A stretch of 64,000 bases of DNA from contig JBITNC010000002.1 in the NCBI GenBank assembly GCA_050084985.1, forward strand, positions 10,416,001-10,480,000, in the 5' to 3' direction. The notes beneath the pieces are model-generated. The model worked only from the letters and a program-made list of their open reading frames with translations, was not told the origin of the DNA and did not search any database. Below are positions 35,933-47,852 of the stretch, piece by piece. Within the stretch, counting starts at the first letter, position 1. Each line of letters opens with the position of its first letter. A program made the translations under genes and the position numbers. The stretch comes from Nageia nagi. Taxonomy: Eukaryota > Pinophyta.

Positions 35933-38900
35933 ATGGGAGAAACCTTTTACCCAAAAACATTCTTGATGATTCCAACTTTGGCATTTGGGAATCTTGGATG
36001 AGAGCTGAATTATAAGCAAGGAAGCTTTGCCAAATAGTGAATGAGAACCTTATTGCTCCTATAGATCAGAAGGCATTTGAGGCATACAACATGAAGAATG
36101 AGTTGGCAACCTCCATGATTTTCCATACAATTTTAGACAATGCGCTCCTTGTGATTTCAACCTTAACTTCAAAAAAATAAGCTTAAGAAAATTTACCTTG
36201 GATCTAAGTTCTCAAGAAGGTTTACTATTCTTCAAAATTTGCTTCAATCTTGTTAAAGGGAAGATGAAAATGTTATCATCTACTTGAACAAAATCATTGG
36301 CCTTAGGACTCAACTTGTTGCTTATAGATGCAATTGGATCAATGATGAGTTCATCGTCTTCATCATTCTTCAAAGCCTTTCTTCAAAGTTTGGTAACTTT
36401 GTGATAGTTATTGACACCAAGATTGATTATGAATAATTCTTCTCCTTTGAGAACCTTTTTAGGCTCCTTTTGAAGCATGAAAAAACTTTTAACAAAAAGG
36501 TGTTGATTTCTTCTTCAAAGGATAATAATGTTGCTTTAGCAGCAACCAAAACTCCTTTCAAGAAGAAGTTCAATCTTTTAAGAAATATTAACCTTATTCC
36601 TTCAAAATATTTGAGAAAAGGGGTAATCATAGCAATAATAGTAATCACAGCAACAGCAGCAACCATGGTAACAATGGCAACAATAACTACTTCAAGCAAA
36701 GAGATGGAAAAGGTAAGACAAGGAAACCAAATCCTAAGACAAATTTTGATAGAAATTATAACTTTTATGGTATCCATGGTAACAAAGAAATTGATTGCTA
36801 CAAAAATAAAAGAGAGGAAAAGAACAAAGGCAATAAAAATGTAATGAACTTCAAAGGAAAGTAGAATATAAAAGTTGGATTTACTATTGCACTCTACTCC
36901 ATGACTTGTACTTCTTTAACTAATTAGATTGTTGACTCTGGTTGCACTAATCACCTATGATTTGAAAAAGATAAGTTTGAGAACTTTTACAAGTATAAAA
37001 AATATGCAGTTATAATAAGTGATAACTCTCTCTTTGAAGTCCAAGGAATTTGGAGTGTGTTGATTCATAGAAAAGTTTTTGATAATATGCTCTATGTTCC
37101 TAAGCTTAGGATGAATCTTCTCTCTGTGATTCAAGTTGCAAGAAAAGGGTACTCATTTGAGTTCGACTCATAATTCTAGTGCATTAAGAAAGGACTTGCC
37201 ACATTGGTTAAAGGACCAATGAAAGATGATCTCTACATTATGAATCAAGTTCTAACAAAGATGTGTCTTGCTATGAATGTGTGTTCTAGAGGTAATCTTT
37301 TATACCAATGTTTAAGGCACCTTAACCACAAGAGTATTCAAATCATGAATGACCAAGAACTTGTGAAAGGTTTAACTTTAATTTCACCTTCAATTGGTCT
37401 ATATGAGAAGTGCATCCTTAGCAAGATGAATAGATAAAGGTTTGAAAAAGATAAGGCAACAAGAGCATCTCAACTTTTTCAACTTGTGCATTTAGATTTG
37501 ATGGGTTTGTTTCATACTAAGTCACTTTGGAGATCATCTTATGTCTTAACCTTTATTGACGACTCTAGTAGGATGACTTTTGGCTATCTTCTTGAGCATA
37601 AAGATAAAACTTTTAAGAGTTTTAAGAATTTTAAGGCATTAGTTAAAAATCGAACTAACCTTAAAATCAATATGTTGAGATCAAATAATGGGGGAGAATA
37701 TAATAGCAATGAGTTCAATATCTATTACGTTAAGAATAGAATCAAGATACGATTTACAATTCCATACATTTCTCAACAGAACAATGTTACCAAAAGGAAA
37801 AATAGGATAATTATGGATATGGTTAGATGCATGTTGGGTAACCTTCCTAGTTTCTTATGGGGTGAAGCTATGAGAACTACTATTTATACCTTGAATAGTT
37901 GTCCCATAAAAGTTATTCAAGGTAAAACTCCTTTTGAGGAATGGTCAAGAAGAAAACCTAACATTTCTCAACTTAGGGTGTTTAGTTGTGAAGTTTTTTC
38001 CTACATTATTTCTGAGAAAAGAAAAATGTTAAAAAAAAGAGCTGAAAATTCATCTTTATGGGTTATGACAATCAGCATAGAGGCTATAAGCTCTACTCTC
38101 CATTCTACAAAGAAGTGTTTATTTCTAAGGATGCAAAGTTCAATGAACTTCCTAAAGAATCTACTTCTAATGAGGATGTTGATGATATAGATAACTCATT
38201 AGTTGCACCTAGATAGTTGGATATTAATGTAAATACGTCACCTTAGGAGCAAAATTCTCTAACACAAAGGGTAACAAGGAGCATGATCTTGAATAAATCT
38301 TTATTTACCAAAATTGATAACAAAAATGAGCCTCATCTTTCAATGAAGCTTTAAAGCTTGAGTGTTGGATGGAAGCCATGAAAGTAGAGTATGAGGCTCT
38401 TATGAAAAATGAAACTTGGGACTTGATTCCTTATCCTAATGAGAAGAATGTGATTGGAAATAAGTGGATCTATAAGGTCAAATTCAATTCAATTAATGAT
38501 ATTGAGAAATGCAAGGCAAGGTTAGTAGCTAAAGGATTTGCTCAAAAATACGATGTAGATTATAAAGAAACCTTTACTTCCATGGTAAAGATGCCTACTA
38601 TAAAGATAATCCTTTCTCTTTCATCAGCTCAAGGATGGAAAATTTTTCAACTTGACGTCAAAAGTACATTTCTCAATGGTGATTTAGATGTGGAGATCTT
38701 CATGAATCAACCAAAAGGGTTTATTGTGGAAGGTAAAGAATCTTTTATGTGCAAGCTAAAGAAGTCTTTGTATGGACTTACGCAAGCACCTAGAGCTTGG
38801 TATAAGAAAATTTCAAAATACTTTATAAACATTAGATTCTCTAAGTGTTTTTCAACTTTGATGTATATGTGCTCAAGCAAAGAAAAGATATGGTCTTGAT

Positions 38901-39718
38901 TCTTCTTTATGTGGATGATCTTTTGATTACTGAAAATAAAAATGAAATCATTCAAGAGTGCATATCCAAACTTAAAGTAATATTGGAAATGGCTGATCTT
39001 GATCTTTTGTACTACTACCTTGAAATGCAAGTATACCAATACAAAGATTGTACTTATCTTAGTTAATCCAAGTATATATCAGACATCTTGCAAAAGTTTG
39101 AAATGGAGAAGTGTAGACATGATGCGATCCCAATCTCTCCTTGAATCACTATTTCTCTTAGCTCCAACTCTTAGTTGGTTGATGCTACAACTTACAGGTA
39201 ATTAATTGGTAATCTTGTATATTTAACTATTTCCAAGCTAGATATTTCCTTTACGATGAATTTGATGGCATGATTCATGCAGAAACCATATGTTGAGCAC
39301 CTTAATGTTGTTAAGCAAATCTTAAGGTATGTTGTAGGGACAAAGGATCTTGCTCTCAAGTATTCCAAGTTGCCCTTATTTATTCTCTCAGGGTTCTCAA
39401 ATTCTAACTATGGAGAAGATAGAGATAACAAGAAGTCAATCTCTACATATGTTTTTAGCATTGGTTCAAGTGCTATCTCTTAGGCTTCTAAGAAGCAACC
39501 TACTATTTTTCTTTCCACCACAGAAGCTAAATATAGAGCCATGTCTGTTGCAACCCAGGAATCTATTTATCTTAGGCATCTTCTGAAAGAAATTGGGTAT
39601 GAGCAAGCTGACTCATCTTTGATATCTTTAGATAATTAGTCGACTATTTTGTTGGCTAAAAATCATGTGTTCCATAAGAGAACAAAACATGTGAAAATTA
39701 AGAGGGAGTGAAGTTTGA
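35933..39718 (+). pseudogene. gag-pol remnant of element D
   Basis: ATG 35933 (MGET) is followed at once by a frameshift. Gag pieces run to about 36840, including a serine/asparagine-rich stretch. Integrase zinc-binding part is 37204-37437 and the core 37486-38190, in which the second catalytic D is N (RSNNGGE) and the catalytic E is K (NNVTKRKN). Reverse transcriptase is 38369-38899, continuing after a frameshift in 38845-39066 with YVDD near 38911. RNase H is 39277-39483. A deletion near 39700 removes about 150 bp before the C-terminal REGVKFE-type tail region. Dead in several independent ways. Confidence 0.92.
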
Positions 39719-40433
39719 ATTCTTATGTTGAATTCATGTTTGTGATGACAACTTCACACCTAGGAGGATTTTATGTTGTATAGTGTTGATTTTGTTGTAC
39801 ACCTTTGTGGTAAGTTCGCTCTGCATGAGGAACTTCTACAATTTTTTTAAAACAAAAGATTAGCCAATCTAGCACTATTCATTTATCCATATATGAGGAA
39901 CTCGTATGTGTCTTTTGGCACTATTCACTCATCCATATGTGAGGAACTCGTATGTGCATTTTATTTTGCCCTATTTTGTAATGATAATCAACCCATGTTT
40001 TATATACAGCAAGTGATTATGAATCTTCATGATGACTTAAAGTGCATCATTGATCAGCTTATGATGGCATTATTTATACATCTATCCTTACTGATATAAT
40101 TATGTTGCATCTAACTGATCTTATTATTTGAGCTGCTTATGACTTGCAAGTTCCTTGAGATTGCAGGTTACTTCGGGTGTGCAAGCTCTTGGAGACTCTT
40201 TATGATTTACAATTAGATGACTACTTTATGTACATTGAAACTGATTGTGGTTAATGATTATATTGTAAACCATTTGTTAAAATGGTAAAGTATTGAGTCT
40301 CAAAATAGATCTTTCTTACTTCACAAATATGTAAAAAGTTCTTATCTTCGGTTGTATCTGTTTGAAGAACTCTCTTACTCTCTCTCTTTCTTCTCTCTTA
40401 TTCGCTCTATCCCAATATTGCATTAAGGGGGAG

Positions 40434-40936
40434 TGTTGGAATGTTTAATACATTGTTGTAAAGGTTTTGTAATAATCCTCTTTGTAAATTCACTAATACT
40501 TAAGGGTATCATTAGATACCTTAAGTATTTAAATGAATATGATAATATAACTTATCCTACACTCCATGTCATGAGCATGCCCCTTGGGTAAAAGGGAGTT
40601 GCATGTCATGCCTTTATACATTGGGTAAAAGGGTGATCCAAATAGGGATTTTGAACTATAAATAGAAGGCTCCCTCTTTGTGATCATACACCAATCTATG
40701 GAGTAAAGTTATGTTATAGATAGTGTTTAGGAGATGAGATTAGAAGAATTGTAAGAGATTCATGTTTGTGAATGAAGTGAGATCTAGTTAGTGGATGTAC
40801 TCTTAGTTGGAGGAACCACTTTACATATTGAGTTATCTTTGTGAGATTGTCTTATTTGAGTAATTTAGATGTGAGATTGAGCTCTCATGAGATCTTGGTA
40901 ATTAAGGGTTATTTATGTTATATTGAAACTCTTTCA
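40434..40936 (+). repeat. 3' LTR of element D (family 2)
   Basis: A 503-bp repeat of 32642-33144 directly after the polypurine tract, ending CTTTCA. Confidence 0.92.
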
Positions 40937-41649
40937 ATTGTGACTTAATCTTGAATTGATATGGCTTGGTGATTGGTCAAGTTGGAATTTGTAGTTTAAA
41001 ATCTTGACTTGATAATATTAATGACTTGTACATCTTGACTTGGTGATTGGTCAAATTGGCATTTGATGATCTATGACATGGTTAAATATAACATGGTCAC
41101 ATATGTAATTGGTTGGTGAAGTTGTCATCAAGAGGGAGAAATAAGTTATGAAATGTTATGATATGATGACACCGTCATATACCTTAACCCTAAACAAATA
41201 CAAAATAAAAAAAAATTATGATGATTGATGATATTTTTTATCCTTGGTTGAGAATGCATCTATATCCTTTTTTTATTAGCATTTGTTGATATTGTTAGAT
41301 ATCATAATTTTATGATGTTGAGCACTTATGATATTGATGATATCAAGCTATGTTGATGTTGCACTAGATATCATTTTTATGATGAATACATGTATATGAT
41401 TTACATGAAGTTTTGTTATGACATCTCTTACTTATAGTTGCAAATATGATGATCAATTTATGAAGGTTTCTATTGGACACTGTAGAAGCTACAAATCTAC
41501 AAGAAGATGATCAACACAATTTGATAGTTTATGTCAAAGCTTGGAAATCTCTATTATCTCCATTCTCATCCCTGTTTGTATTTTCAGGGGGAGAATTATT
41601 CTAGTTACTTATCTTGCATCAACATTCCCAAGATTACATTAAGTGGGAG
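40937..41649 (+). other. Interior of element E, 3' segment with pol C-terminus trace
   Basis: It has two copies of a phrase containing TGGCTTGGTGATTGGTCAA-like sequence (near 40970 and 41040). Near 41108-41140, GGTGAAGTTGTCATCAAGAG matches the position and sequence of the conserved copia pol C-terminus (GGTGAAGTTGCCCTCAAGGG in A). The polypurine-like tract ATTAAGTGGGAG closes the segment. Confidence 0.65.
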
Positions 41650-42306
41650 TGTTGGAATTATAATGTAATTTGAAAATGGCTATTTACATGGTGTATTGTA
41701 TTAACATGGATTAATCCAACTTAAGTTAATAAGTGGATTATCCATGTATGTAATTATGGAACCCCACATAATTTTATAATAGGGATTTTTCCACATGGGC
41801 ATGTAGGCCCGTGGTGTAAGTGTACACACGTGTACATATGAAATATGTAAGAGCACAATTTAATATTGTGCATCATGTGATTAGGTAGAGCACCCATGTG
41901 GAGAGTGGCCTACCCATTCATGTGATAGAATTCTATAATGTAAACTCATGGTTAGTTAACCATTGATGGTTAAGTTTACTAACCACCTAGGGTTATCTTA
42001 GAGTCCTATAAAAGGAACCCATGAGTAGGAGAATTTACACACTTGACACTTGAAGTTTAGAAGTTAGATATGTTAAAAGAGGTATTAGAGTTTGTAGGAG
42101 AGTTAGTATTGTCTATTGTAAATAGCCATGGAGATATATAGAGATTTCCAAGTGAAGTGGATGTACTCCCTTAGTTGGAGGAACCACTATATATCTTGTG
42201 TCAATTTAGTGTGATTGATTCCTTGTTCTTAGTTAGATGAATGATTATTAGATTTGATGGAGAACCTATAAGAGATCTTAGTTTATGAAATCCTTCAATT
42301 CCATCA
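41650..42306 (+). repeat. 3' LTR of element E (family 3)
   Basis: 657 bp, homologous to 19527-20165 with several small indels. It ends CCATCA, followed by the duplication TTATT (42307-42311). Confidence 0.93.
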
Positions 42307-42311
42307 TTATT

Positions 42312-45300
42312 TTCTCCAACAACATTACTTTTAGCCACATTATTGGTAGTAGTGTATAGAATGTGTGTCTTCATGCTTACCATTCTAAGGCATAATGTTG
42401 AATACTAGTAAGAAAGGTAGATGTATCATTTTTGCATGAATGGAAAGTTTTATAAAATATTTAATGCATTTATGAAAAGGATAGAGAGGCAAGTAAGTAT
42501 CATTTGGCATTATTTAGCATTAATTATAATTATTTAGCATTCATTGGAAAGTATTATTCATTTAGCTTGAAAAAGGACTTGTTAAAAAAATTGTTTCCAT
42601 ATATGTGAAAATTGTTCATGATTGCAATATTTATTAAGAGCTTGGATGAAAATAGATATCACATTATGTTTTGATTTATAAAAAAAAAAGGCAAAAATAT
42701 TGATGTTTAGCAAGATAAGTAATTTTTCTATCTATTTATTGTAATGCACTTTATTTAAGTAAATAGGAGTAAAAATGATATTGACAAGAGTTATGATATT
42801 TACAAATGACATTTAACCTTAGAAGTGTTATTGATTGTTTAAAAAAACTATATCTCCATGAAAAGAAAACCTTGAAGTGGGATTAATTGTTCTAATTCAA
42901 CCCTCATGTTTGAATTGTTCTTTAACTTGAATGCATATGAAACACATAATGGCCTTCCTTTTAAAAGATTAGATCCCGATCAATATGAATAGACCACAAT
43001 CATTATGCATAGAGAAACAAGTTATATAATACACATGACCATTTTACTAGTTTCATATATTAAGAAGTAGAATTTATTTTATTGGGCAAATTGATCGTAT
43101 CTCAAGAAGGCATGCTTATCTTATAGAACTATGTAATTAATCGCCTATGATTACCTTGTAGCCTTATTCGTATATCAAACATTTGAGACCAATATTAAGA
43201 AGATATATAACTTAGGATTGAGGTGACATTTCTAAATAGTCAGAAACAAGTATATCTTGGTAATGCATAAAAACATGTAATTATTCACATAAGTACTATG
43301 GTAAAGAAAGCTTCCACCATAAGAAATACTTGATCATGCAATCTTCTTAGATAGGAGGAATATGCATAGTAGGGATTAAGAATAAGTTTTATGTCAAACC
43401 TTAGCTTTAACTTTGATAGAATTAGAAGAAATTAATTATATATGGATATATTTCTTCTAATATCCTTTTAAACCCATTGGTTTGTAGGACATATCAAAGT
43501 TTTTCCACAAGTATATATTTATCAATTAAGTATTTAAATAATTGTTTATCATATAAAGAAAATGTTGAACAATAATTCAAACGTGAATACAACTATGTTT
43601 ATATCATTAATAAATTGGCTCATTACATTAGGTACAACAAGAACCACAACTTTCTATAGACATACATGATATCTCTTTCACCATTTCTCATAGGTAGGTT
43701 GCCTCTTTCTTTTCAATATAGTTGGATGTCATCACATAACCATAATTACATTATGGTGTTCATTGATTTCACTAATCATTCTCTTGATGTCTCAACTTTG
43801 TGCATTAGCTCTTTGCTACTATCACATTTAATGTCTCGACTTCACCCCGTAGTTGATATCATTCCTCATGCAAAACTCTATTATTTAGACATCATTTCTA
43901 GATACTCTTTACTTTGCCTCAAATATTCCCTCTCAAAAATCAATGTATCTCTCTCCACCATTACTATAGAAATTTGGCATAGTAGCTCTTAACTTTCTAA
44001 GTTCCATGGTGCCTCCAATATCTCTTCTACATTCAAGTGTAGCCAAGTGATTTCATAATCATTTTGATGAACATTGTTTATGTTCCTCCCACATAAAGAG
44101 AGGATATGCCTTGCTCGCACATCCCCTAAGGAACTTATCTTCTTATTATTGTCCTCCATGAAACCCCAACACTTACAACACATATGCTTTGCTCATAAAC
44201 AAATGATAAAAATAAACTAGTAGTTTGGTTTGATAAATAGCTTGAAAGAAATGAAATAAAGTAACTTATAAGAATTTAAATTAAATTTGGTTCATAAAAA
44301 TACTTCCAAAAGCTACAATACACAAATGATATTACCATAACCAAATGGAAATTACATACCCCAACAATTATAATGTATGCAATAAGTTATCATCATCATA
44401 TCATATGCCAAATCACACTACTACTTTCTTTTACAATACAGTAAAGTTATGAACTATTTCGTTCCCTTATATGCTCATAATACAATTATAACAAAAATTA
44501 TTTTATAAATAAAATAATTTATCTTGTAAGTTTTGTTTAAGTGTCTTTATTGGTCTTGCAAGAAAATGCATTAACCATCTAACAATTCTTGCCCATGATC
44601 AAAAATGCTCAAATTTACAAACATATATCATTTTCTTGTGCCATATATATCTTTTCATTATGTCATATAGTGTTAAGTAAAATCTATGTAAGGGGTACTT
44701 TTATAAACTAAAGGAGTTTTTTTCCCAGCCACTCCAAGCCTAAGAGTTTAATCAAACACCCATGTAAAACCCTTTACCCAATGGCTATACTTAAAAAAGT
44801 GAGGATTCAAAGGAGGTTAAAACATTTTGGTTTTAAGATAATCATGTATTCTAGTTGAGGTTTTAAAAAGACAAAGTACAACTATATGAGAGCACAAAAT
44901 ATTAAATTGTTAAGTATATAACCTTGCTCGTTACCAATGTTATGGTATAATTCCATCTATAGGTGTCCAAATCGTAATATAAAAGATAACTTAACCTCAA
45001 GCCTTGGTTTACCATCAACCCACAACTCTTTTTTTTTACCAATTTCATAATATTTCTTTTATCTACAAATTTGAATGAATAAAGCTCAAAGTATGGCTAG
45101 GAGTTTTGAAACATTAAGCCTATAAAATGAAATCTATATTCAGAAGAAAAACAAATATGATCATCCTACGGTTTGGACAGTATTTTTAGTGGAGTAATTG
45201 ATTATTTTTAACTAAGAAATATAAAAAGTAATTACAAACATTTTCCCATGAAGGGGAGAGAGCTCTCAGATAAACAATTGCTTAGTGTACCATACAAATA

Positions 45301-46570
45301 TGCAACAATAATAGTTATTCATTTTTCAATGAAGAGAGAACAAAATAGGTGAACAAAATGGCATTGTTTATCAAATTTCCCACTGTTTGTGGAATTGCAC
45401 TAAATCTCCTCCTCTCATAATGTGTCCTCCTCCATGCAAGAATGTCATTCCTTCTAGGTGATTAAACATTCCTCACAAAATACAAGCGGATGGGGGAAGG
45501 CATGGACCTCATTAAGAGAAGAGGACAACCACATGTGCTAAGTGGAGGAGAAGAGCATAGTTAATGGTAAAAGGAAAAACCCACATTACATGTTTGCACA
45601 AAACGAAGAATACCAAGGCAAGGTTGATCCTATACAAGCATGGACGATAAAAATATGAGAACAAGAATGAAGGTTGATCCTATACAAGGATGGACGATAA
45701 AAATATGAGAACAAGAATGAAGGTTGATCCCACCAAATGCACAAGAAAGTTTTATCACAACCCACTAGTGTTAAAATCAAAATATGCTTGCACATATGTT
45801 CCTATGAATGGGCACGATAAAACTACTTTAGAGGAACCACTTTTGGCAAAACAAGATGCAAGGAGAGAATACCAATGGAGCTAGCAAGAAGCAAAGAACC
45901 AGAAAAGGATGAGGCCTGGGGATGAATCTACTCACCTCCTATGAGGAGAAAACGTTACCTTCATACCATGCAACAAACATAGCCACCTTTGAAACTAAAT
46001 AATCACTCCAAATGCTCAGTCCCTTGAGAATGAAAATGATGGCTATGTCCCTAGTTTTCTCCTACTCGTGTATTAGATGCTGAGAGAAACATAAAAAATC
46101 ACTTGCACATTTATCATCATCACCAGGATCATCATCAACATGAGATTCAAATTCATCGTTGTTGTGAATAATCACATTCACCAAAATAGCAACTAGGAAA
46201 CTTTGTCATCATGAGCTTCAAATTTGTTGTCACCATGAACAGTTGTAGTCACCAAAATAGTCATCAATGAACCTACTTCGCTAGAACACCAAAAATAGTC
46301 ACCAAAATCCTAAATAGTTGCTAGAATTCTCAATCAATCCAAATGCTTAATCCCTCCAAAGAAAAATAGAGATTTGGATCACTCACTCACCAGAATGCCA
46401 AAAATAATCATTAGAACCCTAAATAATCTCCAAAATGCTTAGTCACTCCAGTAAGAACAATTATGAACATGAGGAAGACTCCAGACGTAGATCAATCACA
46501 TATGGGAAGACCATTACAATAAGAAACAAGAGATATGAAGACAACATAAGATATTGCTTATGAACATTCC
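42312..46570. other. Unassigned AT-rich region
   Basis: No recognisable gene. A minus-strand stretch (about 43660-44183) can be read as broken coding sequence: an intact 64-aa frame at 43989-44183 is followed, after a stop, by a charged helix-like stretch (ERD..FEREYLRQSKEYLE). I cannot assign a family. About 46120-46450 contains loosely repeated phrases CACCAAAATAG and CCTAAATA. It lies between element E and the copia fragment K. Confidence 0.5.
45620..45730. repeat. 50-bp tandem repeat, 2.2 copies
   Basis: Units starting AAGGTTGATCCTATACAAG at 45620, 45670 and (partial) 45720. The first two differ by one base. Confidence 0.93.
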
Positions 46571-46575
46571 AACTC

Positions 46576-46763
46576 TTATTTTTCTACTAGAAAATCCTTC
46601 ATCTTATATCTCCACAACACAAAATTTTGATCATTAAAGTTTTCAACCTCCACTCTTACGATTCTCGTTATTTCTTTAGCAAAGTTAATACTAGAACCTT
46701 GTAGATTTAAAACCCCCACAAAATTTAAACCCCTCCCAAACCAAAAACCTAACTTTGATACCA
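46576..46763 (-). pseudogene. Copia element K: primer-binding site and gag N-terminal fragment
   Basis: On the minus strand, TGGTATCAAAG (46753-46763) follows the LTR by two bases. The frame then reaches VEVENFNDQNFVLWRYKMK (about 46580-46650), the start typical of copia gag proteins (F-x-G/D-x-N-F-x-x-W-x-x-x-M). A stop at 46576-46578 ends it and no further domain is visible downstream, so the element is truncated. It belongs to a different lineage from A-H. Confidence 0.7.
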
Positions 46764-46765
46764 AT

Positions 46766-47165
46766 TGTTGGAAATAAGTATTAAATTAATTAGAAAGATT
46801 AAATGAGGAAAAAATATATTCACAAAATAGAACAATTATATAAGACATACCTATAAGACGTAATACCATGTGAGATTAGGGCGAAGCCCACTTAGATTCT
46901 CGCAAAGATCAATATTAAGAATTTTCATTATACATAAATAAAAAAAAAATTGGGTAATTTTAGTATTGACTCTATCGATCCGCGTTTTATGGTTAGCCAC
47001 AAGTAATTCAAAAACAGTATGTTGAATACAAGCTATCAAAGCAGAATGACAAGGCAAATCAGTTTAGTCATACATTTTATCAGTATGGTGTCGTTGGGAT
47101 CATTTTAACATGTTAGCAATGGGCATAGACATCAAACTGGTGTTTGACAAGAATAAAACCTAACA
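46766..47165 (-). repeat. 5' LTR of copia element K
   Basis: A 400-bp segment on the minus strand begins TGTTAGGTTTTATTC (47165) and ends TTTCCAACA (46766), immediately followed by a tRNA-Met primer-binding site. No second LTR is in the window, so the left end rests on the TG start only. Confidence 0.65.
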
Positions 47166-47852
47166 ATATCAACCATGGTAGAGACAATAATTCATTTTCT
47201 AGTTGCAAAGTGTTCAGAGAGAAGCCACACAGTTTAGAAATTACCAGACCAACAATATGGAAAGCAAAATCAGAAGGTCCACTTCAATAGTGAAACATGT
47301 AATGCGTAGTAGTATATACAGATCATCACACGCATTTTCAAACAAACTCCTTGGGCATATACCTAAATGTGAAGTAACAAAGTAATCCATAGTTAAAACA
47401 TGCAATCCTTTGTGAAAAGCCAACAGAAACCTACAACCATAATGCTCAGCTTTGATTTAAGTTCCATCAAACCACAATAGAACATCAGGATTGAAAAATA
47501 AGGAATTTTTTTATATTCAATTTGCAATACGACTTCAAGTAAATTTCGACCCATCAAACTAAGAAATTTCCAAAGCATTATCAATATGACTGAACTTCGA
47601 AGGATTTCATCACAATATGGCAGTAACTGATTAACAACTGGAAGACTCCCAAATTTGCCACTATTTGTCATTTCCTTGAGAAAGAACTTGCATGTCGCAT
47701 TCTTTGAATGGTAAAGATGCTAAGAAGCATTTAGAGCTGTTAAAGCATTTATATGCTCCCATTTGTATATTACCTAAAATGATGCCACCTTCAAAAGTTC
47801 ATATGACAGATTTCTACATAAAAAAATAACTAATGAAACAATGGAACTGCAC
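47166..47852 (-). other. 3' flank of the AHA1-type gene
   Basis: This is sequence between the stop codon of the Hsp90 co-chaperone gene and element K. It presumably includes the 3' UTR. I do not see a clear AATAAA close to the stop, so the polyadenylation site is not called. No other feature is recognised. Confidence 0.5.

Larger units (their letters stand above)
32642..40936 (+). mobile_element. Element D: Ty1/copia (family 2), nested in E
   Basis: Two 503-bp LTRs (32642-33144 and 40434-40936) enclose a degraded primer-binding site TGGTGTCAAAGC (33147-33158), a leader, a gag-pol remnant and polypurine tract ATTAAGGGGGAG (40422-40433). The immediate flanks (GTAAC left, ATTGT right) do not match as a target duplication. 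A near match, GTAAC against GTGAC, exists if three extra bases are allowed on the right. All features point to an old, dead copy. Confidence 0.9.
19527..42306 (+). mobile_element. Element E: non-coding LTR element (family 3) carrying nested C and D
   Basis: The LTRs at 19527-20165 and 41650-42306 are homologous, begin TGTTGGAATTATAATG and end CCATCA. The 5-bp target duplication TTATT flanks the whole unit (19522-19526 and 42307-42311). The primer-binding site is TGGTATCAAAGC (20168-20179) and the polypurine-like tract ATTAAGTGGGAG (41638-41649). Excluding C and D, E is about 6.5 kb with about 5.2 kb of interior. In that interior I find no gag, protease, integrase, reverse transcriptase or RNase H. 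The only trace of pol is a short C-terminus-like phrase near 41105-41140. It is therefore a non-autonomous, LARD-like derivative, most likely of a copia element. Confidence 0.85.

Noticed and set aside
46766-47165. K as a solo LTR
   Set aside because: A primer-binding site and gag start follow immediately on the minus strand, so it is the 5' end of a truncated element, not a solo LTR.
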